A DNA stretch of 64,000 nt. Origin: M55B144 sp964550615. GTDB taxonomy: Bacteria; Bipolaricaulota; Bipolaricaulia; UBA7950; UBA9294. The stretch is from NCBI GenBank assembly GCA_964550615.1, contig CAZKAB010000004.1, positions 19,831 through 83,830 of the forward strand, in the 5' to 3' direction. The notes beneath the pieces are model-generated. The model did no database searches. It saw only the letters and a program-made list of their open reading frames with translations, and was not told the DNA's origin. Numbering within the stretch: position 1 is the stretch's first letter; every line of letters starts with the position of its first letter. The position numbers and the translations under genes were made by a program. Positions 7,375 through 14,465 of the stretch are shown piece after piece.

Positions 7375-9241
7375 TCTGGTGCTTGAGATCGGAACTGACG
7401 AGATGCCCGTACAGACGCTCTCGCGTCTGGCTTCCCTCCTGTGGGAGCGGGCAGCAAGTGAGCTTCAGCATGGCTCGATTGCCTGCAGCGAAATGCGGGT
7501 ATCGCATACGCCTCGTAGGCTGGCGTTATGGGCTCGTGATCTCAGTATTGCGGAACAACAAGTCCCAGCCGATCTTCTCACGAGAGTTCTTGTTCGATTG
7601 ACGGCAGACCTCTCTTTCGTCTCCGCTCCCCATTGGGAAGGCTCTTCATCCAGTTGCATCGGCCCAATCCGATGGCTCGTTGCTCTGTACGATGGGGATA
7701 TCATCCCAGTCACCATGGGAAGCGTGCCTTCGGACCGCCTCACGCGAGGTCATCGAGCCGACACCTCACCAATAATCACCCTGTCCAACGCTTCGGAATA
7801 TCGAGCATCCCTCTCGTCTGCTTCCGTGGTTATTGACCGAGAGAATAGACTGAACATGGTGAGGGAAGGCCTCGCAGCGGCCGCGGAAGAAATCGATGAG
7901 CCGTCCTCGATCGATGAATCACTGCTGGAGGGAATCGCCGCCGCGGCGGAGTATCCACATCTCCTCAAGTGGGATCTGCCGAATGGGTTCCCCAATCTGC
8001 CGACCGATTTCATACACGCAGCTCTCCAGAAGAAGGGATTTGTTCCGCTCGCATCGAAAGACGAGAGTAGAACACGGTTCGTCACCGTCGCCGACGGAAA
8101 AGTCGATCGGCAACGCGTACGAAGCGGCCTCGAAAGCGCATTCTCCTCATGCTTGTCTCGTTGTTGGTCCTGTTTTTCCGAGGACAGACAGCGACCGTTG
8201 GCCGAGCACGTACATGCATTAAGGGACGTTCCGCATAAAGATGGCATTGGATCGCTCTGGGACAAGATGGAACGCTTGCGCGCCCTGGCGACTGGCATCG
8301 CACCGTCCGTGACGGCCGAGGCGTCTCTGGTTGATCGAGTCGCATTTCTTTGCCAAGCGGATCTGGTTACCGGAGTCGTGCAGAGCTTCCCTTCGCTGCA
8401 CGGTGTCGCCGGCGCAATCTACGCGCGGCTCGATGGTGAGCCAGAAGAAGCCTGCCTGGCAATTGGCGTGCACGCACTCCCAATCGCACCGGGAACTCAG
8501 CCCCCCGCGGGAGCGGGCCTTGCGGTCGCGCTCGCTGACAGATTGGATGAAATCGCAACTGCAGTCGTCGCCGGGAATGAATTGAACACGAGAAGAGGTC
8601 GACAGGTCGTGTCGGGATGCGATGACCTTTTCCGGCTCGCAATCGGCGGTGAAATTGATGTCGATTTGTCCGCGCCATTACATCGGATAGAGGACCGATA
8701 CCGAACAACCGCAGGAAAAGGGAAGTGTAAGGAGGTAACGGACTACCTAGATGGAGAATTGTCACGCTTCCTTGAGACGGAATATGGAATCGCCCGCAAC
8801 GTAACCGCTGCAGTCCCTCTGGCAACCAGAGGGAACCCGTACCGTGCTTTCCTGTGCGCCATGGCGCTATTCGCCGCGCAAGAGAAAGGGACGTTATCGG
8901 GATTGGCGGAGTCCATCGAGCGTTTGGCGCAAAGCGGCGTCTCCGGGGAGTCTGGCAAGTTCGATCCGGCGCTGTTCGCAACTGAAGCAGAGCGGATACT
9001 GTGGCGGGAGTATCTGAAGGCGGAGGGGAAGATCGATCACCTCATCGGACAACGGGAATTCGCACAGGCGATAGATCATCTGACCGCGTTGCAGGGTCCG
9101 ATCGATCGGTACGTAGAGTCAATAGGCATGGCGGGACCAGTAGAAGAGAACGTGAAGGCAAATCGCCTAGCGTTCGCCGCATCGATCATCAGTCTATTAA
9201 TACGTGTCGGAGACCTGCGCGCACTCGGCAGGAAACGATGA
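7367..9241 (+). CDS. glyS: Glycyl-tRNA synthetase beta subunit, divergent and short
   Basis: 624 aa (about 690 in E. coli). The family features are the opening LVLEIGTDEMP (consensus LLVEIGTEELP), HTPRRLALW, SDRLTRGHR, SLLEGIAAAAEYP and the C-terminal segment ending VKANRLAFAASIISLLIRVGDL. The region after ARDL is deleted, including the usual RGP block. In the HD-like domain the GMHYARHDGE motif reads GAIYARLDGE, so a histidine is lost. The beta subunit binds tRNA, so both halves of this GlyRS have diverged together. Overlaps glyQ by 8 bp. Confidence 0.88.
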   Translation: MPDLVLEIGTDEMPVQTLSRLASLLWERAASELQHGSIACSEMRVSHTPRRLALWARDLSIAEQQVPADLLTRVLVRLTADLSFVSAPHWEGSSSSCIGPIRWLVALYDGDIIPVTMGSVPSDRLTRGHRADTSPIITLSNASEYRASLSSASVVIDRENRLNMVREGLAAAAEEIDEPSSIDESLLEGIAAAAEYPHLLKWDLPNGFPNLPTDFIHAALQKKGFVPLASKDESRTRFVTVADGKVDRQRVRSGLESAFSSCLSRCWSCFSEDRQRPLAEHVHALRDVPHKDGIGSLWDKMERLRALATGIAPSVTAEASLVDRVAFLCQADLVTGVVQSFPSLHGVAGAIYARLDGEPEEACLAIGVHALPIAPGTQPPAGAGLAVALADRLDEIATAVVAGNELNTRRGRQVVSGCDDLFRLAIGGEIDVDLSAPLHRIEDRYRTTAGKGKCKEVTDYLDGELSRFLETEYGIARNVTAAVPLATRGNPYRAFLCAMALFAAQEKGTLSGLAESIERLAQSGVSGESGKFDPALFATEAERILWREYLKAEGKIDHLIGQREFAQAIDHLTALQGPIDRYVESIGMAGPVEENVKANRLAFAASIISLLIRVGDLRALGRKR

Positions 9242-9277
9242 AGAAAAGGAATACGGGCATTCGTAGGTTAAAAGAGG

Positions 9278-9658
9278 ATGAAGAATAAGTGTACAAGCGC
9301 ACGTATCGAGGTGCTGGGGATCGAACTTGTCGGATTCCACGGATGCCTTGATATAGAAAGGACAAAGGGAAACCGTTTTCTAATCGATATCAGCGTCGAG
9401 GGTGACTTTTGGGCTGCCCCGTGCACTGACCGATTGGAAGAGACCATCGACTATTCGCAGATGGTAAGGGTCGTTCGCGATGTCAATCGGGCTAGAGATC
9501 ATCTTCTCATTGAGTCCTTCGCCGATGAGATCGCTGACACCCTTCTGGAGAGATTCCCTCGTATCAAGAAGACCGTCGTGCGCGTGGAGAAACTCGCCCC
9601 ATTGGGATTGGGAAGAGTGAGATGTGCGGCAATAGAACTGGAGAAAGAACGGATATGA
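9278..9658 (+). CDS. folB: Dihydroneopterin aldolase
   Basis: 126-aa FolB, folate pathway: cleaves 7,8-dihydroneopterin to 6-hydroxymethyl-dihydropterin. The family pattern IELVGFHGCLDIERTKGNRFLIDI, the DYSQMVRVV block and IESFADEIADTLLERFP are clear. The ATG at 9278 is immediately preceded by AGAGG with almost no spacer, so a slightly later start (GTG at 9311) is possible. The stop overlaps folK by 4 bp (ATGA), showing coupled translation of two consecutive pathway enzymes. Confidence 0.93.
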   Translation: MKNKCTSARIEVLGIELVGFHGCLDIERTKGNRFLIDISVEGDFWAAPCTDRLEETIDYSQMVRVVRDVNRARDHLLIESFADEIADTLLERFPRIKKTVVRVEKLAPLGLGRVRCAAIELEKERI

Positions 9659-10158
9659 TCGACAACGACCTCGTCTTTCTCGGATTGGGATCAAACCTGG
9701 AAGATCGACGATCGCAGATAGAGAAGGCGCTTCTTCTGCTCAATAAGGCGGGAGTGAAGATTGCGCGCTCATCTTCGCTGTATGAGACAGAGCCGGTCGG
9801 CATTGCCGATCAGCCTTGGTTCTTGAACATGGTCATCGCGACGCAAACGCACCTTTCGCCACGCGATCTCCTCCATCTGGGTAAACGCATCGAACGACAG
9901 GCGGGAAGAACATATGCGGTGCGATTCGGCCCGCGCCGGATCGACATCGATATCTTGCTGTATAAAGGGCGAGCTTATCGCGATGCCGAAGTCGAGATCC
10001 CTCATCCGCGCATGCACGAACGACGTTTTGTGTTGGTGCCTCTCTTGGAGATTGCACCTGACATTACAATCCCTGGGACGAATAGGAAGTACGCCAACAT
10101 GTTGGCAGGACTCAATGAGACAAAGCAGGTGGCAAAATCAAAGGAACAAGGATTCTGA
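9655..10158 (+). CDS. folK: 2-amino-4-hydroxy-6-hydroxymethyldihydropteridine diphosphokinase
   Basis: 167-aa HPPK, which transfers pyrophosphate from ATP to the FolB product. The HPPK signature RFGPRRIDIDILLY is exact, and FLGLGSNLEDR near the start and SSLYETEPVG are canonical. The ATG at 9655 overlaps the folB stop (ATGA). The frame opens 33 bp earlier, but that stretch lies within folB. Confidence 0.96.
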   Translation: MIDNDLVFLGLGSNLEDRRSQIEKALLLLNKAGVKIARSSSLYETEPVGIADQPWFLNMVIATQTHLSPRDLLHLGKRIERQAGRTYAVRFGPRRIDIDILLYKGRAYRDAEVEIPHPRMHERRFVLVPLLEIAPDITIPGTNRKYANMLAGLNETKQVAKSKEQGF

Positions 10159-11381
10159 TAACGGTTGACACACCCGAGAAACATGTAAAAAGAACGCGGG
10201 TGGCGATCCTGGAAGAAGATCGGTTGATGGAGATCTACTACGCTCACCCGACGCATGAAAACATCGTTGGCAATATCTACAAGGGCAAGGTCGAAGATGT
10301 ACTCCCCGGCCTCGGTTCGGCGTTCGTAAACGTCGGAGAGAAGAAGAGCCTGTTTCTGTCAAGAGGTGAGCTTAACGACAAGCTGCTGATTGAGAAGGGG
10401 TTTAGGCCCTGGCACGGAGCTGCTCCGATCAACAAGCTATTGCGCCCCGGGCAGACGCTCACTCTGCAAGTGCGGCGCGGAGGCATAGGTTCGAAAAACC
10501 CACAGGGAACCACCAAGATTAGCCTGCCAGGAAGGTTTTGGGTATTTCTTCCTGCGGAGGACAGACTGGGCGTATCGCGCCGTATTGAGAGTGTGCGTAC
10601 CCAGCGCCGCCTTCGCCGCATAGCCCGCGAGCTGAAGAAGAACGGAGAAGGAATGATCGCCCGTACGGGCGCGCAGTGGGCAACCGCAGAAGAATTGGAA
10701 CGTGACTACGAGCTATTGCTCCACACCTGGGAAGGAATTGAATCCGCCGCCCGCGCCTCGTCGGCGCCGCAACTTCTGTACAAAGGCATGGGGCTCGTGC
10801 AGACAATTCTTCGGGATCGCCTGCTTCCCGACGTAGAAGAGGTGATCGTCGATTCCGAGTTCTTCTGCGAAAAGATTCACTACTTCCTCGACTACATGCA
10901 CATGGAAGACTACAAGGAACGTGTTCACGTTTATCAGAACACGGAGCCGCTCTTCCAACATCACCACATCGAGGAGCAGATTCAGGAGACACAGGCAGGA
11001 CGCGTTCCACTTGCAGGTGGTGGATCGCTGGTAATCGATGAAACAGAAGCGTTGATAGCGATCGATGTCAACACCGGCGGCGACGTACAGCATCGAAACC
11101 AACAGGCCGCCATTCTCAACACCAATCTCGAAGCGGCACAGGAGATTGCGCGCCAGCTTCGTCTACGTCAGATGAGCGGAATCATCGTCGTGGACTTCGT
11201 CGATATGGACAATCAGCACAACGAACAACTGCTGATCGAAAAGGTGAAAGAGGAACTAAAGAAGGATCGTGTGTCAGCCGATTTCGTCGACTTGACCGGT
11301 CTGGGGCTCGTAGAGATAACGCGCAAACGTGCGGGGGAAAGCCTATCCGATATGCTGGAGAGTGCGCAATTCGATGCTTGA
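10137..11381 (+). CDS. rng: Ribonuclease E/G family, lacking the zinc-link
   Basis: Single-strand endoribonuclease of rRNA and mRNA processing. An S1 domain (NIYKGKVEDVLPGLGSAFVNVG) is followed by the RNase E/G catalytic core. The two magnesium aspartates are in AIDVNTGG and VVDFVDMDN. Homology (RILITVDTP...RVAILEE) begins upstream of the GTG at 10200, so the true start is probably non-standard: ATC at 10137 (AGGTGG, 4 bp spacing) or CTG at 10155. The protein stops soon after ITRKRAGESL, before the CPxC zinc-link that joins subunits in the E. coli enzyme. It overlaps the folK end. Confidence 0.9.
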   Translation: MKGTRILITVDTPEKHVKRTRVAILEEDRLMEIYYAHPTHENIVGNIYKGKVEDVLPGLGSAFVNVGEKKSLFLSRGELNDKLLIEKGFRPWHGAAPINKLLRPGQTLTLQVRRGGIGSKNPQGTTKISLPGRFWVFLPAEDRLGVSRRIESVRTQRRLRRIARELKKNGEGMIARTGAQWATAEELERDYELLLHTWEGIESAARASSAPQLLYKGMGLVQTILRDRLLPDVEEVIVDSEFFCEKIHYFLDYMHMEDYKERVHVYQNTEPLFQHHHIEEQIQETQAGRVPLAGGGSLVIDETEALIAIDVNTGGDVQHRNQQAAILNTNLEAAQEIARQLRLRQMSGIIVVDFVDMDNQHNEQLLIEKVKEELKKDRVSADFVDLTGLGLVEITRKRAGESLSDMLESAQFDA

Positions 11382-11406
11382 TTAGCCGATGAGCGCTCGC
11401 TAGAAT
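11378..11406 (+). promoter_or_regulatory. tRNA-Val promoter
   Basis: TTGATT (11378-11383) and TAGAAT (11401-11406) with a 17-bp spacer, ending 17 bp before the tRNA 5' end. The -35 box overlaps the RNase G stop codon region. Confidence 0.65.
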
Positions 11407-11423
11407 AGGACGATCGACAAATC

Positions 11424-11496
11424 GGGCGAATAGCTCAGTTGGGAGAGCGTTCGGGTCACATCCGAAAGGTCGCAGGTTCGAGCCCTGCTTCGCCCA
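11424..11496 (+). tRNA. tRNA-Val (anticodon CAC)
   Basis: A complete cloverleaf: acceptor GGGCGAA/TTCGCCC, D-arm GCTC..GAGC, anticodon stem TTCGG/CCGAA with loop GTCACAT (anticodon CAC, decodes GTG), T-stem GCAGG/CCTGC with loop TTCGAGC, discriminator A. 73 nt. The CCA end is not encoded (ATT follows). Confidence 0.96.
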
Positions 11497-11546
11497 TTCT
11501 CCTTTTCTCTTCCGCCCAGCCGATCCCCATATGAGGAGGGAACATA

Positions 11547-12533
11547 GTGCTGGCATTGGTGACCGGAGGGACAGGATTCATCGGTTCAGGTATCGTGCGA
11601 GCGTTGCTTGCCACCGGACACGAGGTGCGTTGTCTTGTACGAGACGGCGCGAATGTTTCCAACCTCTCAGGGCTTCCGATCGAAATCGTGACCGGCGACA
11701 TTACCAACATCGATTCGCTCGCCCTCGCAATGCGCGGATGCACGCAAGTATTCCACGCCGCCGCTTTGTACTCATTCTGGGTATCATCGCTCGATCTTTT
11801 CGAGGAAGTGAACGTATGCGGCACGCGAAATGTACTTCAAGCAGCTCTTGATTGCGGAGTGGACCATGTTGTATACACGAGTTCGGTCGCCGCGCTCGCC
11901 GTCCCCACATCCGATGACCCGGTAAGCGAAGATATGCCGGTCGACCCGAGAATAATCATCGGCGCGTACAAAAAGAGCAAGTATCTCGCCGAACAAGTCG
12001 CACTTGAGTTCGCCCATCGTGGCTTGCGAGTGGTGATCGTTAACCCATCGTTCCCGGTAGGATCGCGAGACATAAAGCCGACTCCCACCGGTCAGATGAT
12101 CGTCGATTTCCTCAACCATCGCCTCCCGGCGTACGTTGATACCGGCATGAATGTCGTTGATGTCGACGATGTCGCACAAGGTCATGTCCTCGCCGCTGCG
12201 CGGGGGAAGACCGGAGAGCGATACATCCTCGGGGGAAAGAACATGTCAATGAGCGAGATTCTTGGGACTCTTTCCCGGATAAGTGGCATCCCCGCACCGC
12301 GGGTGCGCTTGCCGTACCGGCCGCTTCTCACGATGTCCTATCTAAACGCCGCTTGGTGTCGAATCACTCGGACAACGCCGCGTATGACGCCGGATACGAT
12401 TAGAATGTCGGCCCATAAGATGTACTACGACTCAGGCAAGGCGATTCGCGAGTTGGGCTTCCCTCAAACGGATCCGCAGGCGGCGCTGCAGAAGGCCGTC
12501 ACATGGTTCACAGAGAACGGCTATGTTAAGTAG
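11547..12533 (+). CDS. HpnA-like NAD-dependent epimerase/dehydratase
   Basis: 328-aa extended short-chain dehydrogenase. TGGTGFIGSGI is the Rossmann motif at residues 6-16, and SS...YKKSKYLAE carries the YxxxK active site. The block LPAYVDTGMNVVDVDDVAQGHVLAAARGKTGERYILGG closely resembles hopanoid-associated sugar epimerase HpnA and dihydroflavonol-reductase-like proteins. No other hopanoid gene is in the window, so the substrate is uncertain. The GTG at 11547 is chosen because AGGAGGG lies 6 bp upstream. It stands alone after tRNA-Val and is convergent with the coaD operon. Confidence 0.85.
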   Translation: MLALVTGGTGFIGSGIVRALLATGHEVRCLVRDGANVSNLSGLPIEIVTGDITNIDSLALAMRGCTQVFHAAALYSFWVSSLDLFEEVNVCGTRNVLQAALDCGVDHVVYTSSVAALAVPTSDDPVSEDMPVDPRIIIGAYKKSKYLAEQVALEFAHRGLRVVIVNPSFPVGSRDIKPTPTGQMIVDFLNHRLPAYVDTGMNVVDVDDVAQGHVLAAARGKTGERYILGGKNMSMSEILGTLSRISGIPAPRVRLPYRPLLTMSYLNAAWCRITRTTPRMTPDTIRMSAHKMYYDSGKAIRELGFPQTDPQAALQKAVTWFTENGYVK

Positions 12534-12564
12534 AGGACAACGCTGATTGCTGCCTCGGGTTGAT

Positions 12565-12580
12565 GGCACCCTTGTGCCAG
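12565..12580. terminator. Short hairpin between convergent genes
   Basis: TGGCAC-CCTT-GTGCCA forms a perfect 6-bp stem with a 4-nt loop between the convergent epimerase and coaD genes. It has no U-tract, so termination is only a possibility. Confidence 0.3.
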
Positions 12581-12661
12581 GACCCAACGGCACTTGATCC
12601 ATCCCCTGCCTTTGAGGAGCCTGCACGCGCAAGCATCGGCACGGCAGAATGCCCGAAATCG

Positions 12662-13168
12662 TCAGCCCGCATCGTTTGGCGACGCAAACTTGCGCGCCAA
12701 CGCCTCCTCGACGCTCTTCGGAACGAACGAGCTGACATCCCCGCCGAGCCGCTTGACCTCTTTCACGATAGATGAAGAGAGGAAGCTGTACTTCCCGGCA
12801 GTCATAAAGAACACCGTCTCAAGATCTGAATCCAGATCTCGATTGGTGAGCGCCATCTGAAACTCGTAGTCGAAATCCGAATTGGCGCGCAATCCCCGCA
12901 CAACGGCATCGGCGCCGATCTTGCGTGCACAATCGATCAACAGACCGGAGTAGCTTATTACGTCTACATCCGCAATTCCCATCTCTCCCAGAGCATCACG
13001 CGTGATCCGCTCGCGTTCTTCAACCGAGAAGAGAGGCCGCTTGTTCGGATTGGCGACGACAGCAATCACCAGATGAGGAAAGAGCTTGCGCGCACGACGG
13101 ACGATGTCGATGTGCCCGTAGGTTATCGGATCAAAACTGCCTGGGTAGATCGCATTAGGCATTGGCAT
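12662..13168 (-). CDS. coaD: Phosphopantetheine adenylyltransferase
   Basis: 168-aa CoaD, the penultimate step of CoA synthesis (4'-phosphopantetheine + ATP to dephospho-CoA). The (H/T)xGH motif is in YPGSFDPITYGHIDIV, and the family blocks VVRGLRANSDFDYEFQMALTN and FFMTAGKYSFLSSSIVKEV are canonical. It is the last gene of rpsO-pnp-M16-coaD, 12 bp after the peptidase gene. Confidence 0.97.
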   Translation of the reverse strand: MPMPNAIYPGSFDPITYGHIDIVRRARKLFPHLVIAVVANPNKRPLFSVEERERITRDALGEMGIADVDVISYSGLLIDCARKIGADAVVRGLRANSDFDYEFQMALTNRDLDSDLETVFFMTAGKYSFLSSSIVKEVKRLGGDVSSFVPKSVEEALARKFASPNDAG

Positions 13169-13180
13169 GATACAAAGATT

Positions 13181-14461
13181 CTAGCTCACTGCCTCCAGTA
13201 CCTCAATCCGCGCTTCCGGCCCGATCACTGCCATATTCATTCGACTGAGATCGACGAAGCGCTCGACAGCGTCCATCGCAGCGCCTGCTGTGACAGAATC
13301 GATGCGAGCAATCAACTGATCGGGAGATAGAATCTTCCGACCGGTGATCGTAGCGCTTCCCAGCCGTCCCATCCGATTGACGTTGGCCTCAAGGTCGAGG
13401 GTGAGTCCTCCGCGCAGCTTGGCGCGAGCGAGATCAACCTCGGAGTCTTCGACTCCCCTCTTGAGCAGGTTTGTCAGCTGGTCCAACACAATTCCGACCG
13501 TCTCGTCCACGTTATGAGGAGCAACCCCGGCATAAGTAAGCCACACGCCGGCGTCGGAGTAATGAATCACCGAACTCGATACCTCATATGCAAGGCCACG
13601 CTCCTCGCGCACGAGCCGGAACAGACGCGAGCTTGTCCCCCCTCCGAAGATCACGTTCACGACATCGTAGGCAATGCGATCCTCGTCGCGCACATCAGGG
13701 GCAGGGAAGCCGAGGTATAGGTGCGTTTGTCCGGTGCTACGCACGTGTGACGTACGGGTACTCGCCAGAACGGGGGTGCGACGGTCGTGGGGCGACGCCA
13801 CCACGGCCGGGTGACCGTCGAACATTTCCGCCGCCAAGTGCATGACTTCGTTTGCCTGCACGGCACCGCATGCAATAAGCACCATCGCTTCCGGACGATA
13901 TGAACCAGCATGGAATGCGACGATCTCATCGCGCGTCACATCTGCGATTGTCTTATTCTCTCCCAGAACCGAGCGCGCCAACGGATGAGCGTTCTGCCAC
14001 AGGCCGGAGGTGAAGATATCGTACGCGCATTGCTCCGGATCATCGTCGCGACTGCGGATCTCTTCCAGTACAACCCCGCGTTCACGGTCCAGCTCCTCAG
14101 GCAAGAAAGAAGGATGCTGCACAAGGTCGGCCAAAACACCTAAGGCGATCGGGAAGCCATCAGCGGGAACTTCGGCATAGTAGAACGTCGCTTCCTTGCC
14201 GGTGGCACCGTTGATCTGTCCGCCCAATCCGTCGATCTCACGCGAGATCGCCTTTGCGTCACGCGTGGGTGTTCCTTTGAACATCAAGTGCTCGATGAAG
14301 TGCGAAAGACCGGGAAGGGATTCAGGATCGTCACGCCCCCCCACCTTCACCCACACTCCCACACTCACCGAACGAGATTGCGGGACCTCTTCAACGAGGA
14401 CCCGCAATCCATTCTCCAACGTTCCCTGGAACAGGCCAGGGTAGATAGATGTTATCAGCAA
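13181..14461 (-). CDS. M16-family zinc peptidase
   Basis: About 426-aa processing-peptidase-like protein. The inverted zinc motif HFIEH (residues 54-58) with a downstream acidic cluster and the C-terminal half (FGGGTSSRLFRLVREERGLAYEVSS) match the M16B group (YmxG/PqqF-like). The start is set at TTG 14461, just after the pnp stop (14466), because the frame upstream is only the antisense-like basic tail of pnp. Ribosome site weak, so translation is probably coupled to pnp. A pnp-M16 order is known in Firmicutes and others. Confidence 0.92.
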   Translation of the reverse strand: MLITSIYPGLFQGTLENGLRVLVEEVPQSRSVSVGVWVKVGGRDDPESLPGLSHFIEHLMFKGTPTRDAKAISREIDGLGGQINGATGKEATFYYAEVPADGFPIALGVLADLVQHPSFLPEELDRERGVVLEEIRSRDDDPEQCAYDIFTSGLWQNAHPLARSVLGENKTIADVTRDEIVAFHAGSYRPEAMVLIACGAVQANEVMHLAAEMFDGHPAVVASPHDRRTPVLASTRTSHVRSTGQTHLYLGFPAPDVRDEDRIAYDVVNVIFGGGTSSRLFRLVREERGLAYEVSSSVIHYSDAGVWLTYAGVAPHNVDETVGIVLDQLTNLLKRGVEDSEVDLARAKLRGGLTLDLEANVNRMGRLGSATITGRKILSPDQLIARIDSVTAGAAMDAVERFVDLSRMNMAVIGPEARIEVLEAVS

Positions 14462-14465
14462 GTCG

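Noticed and set aside
9238..9288. 16-codon frame between glyS and folB
   Set aside because: It starts on the glyS stop (ATGA) and is very short. No sign that it is a regulatory leader peptide.
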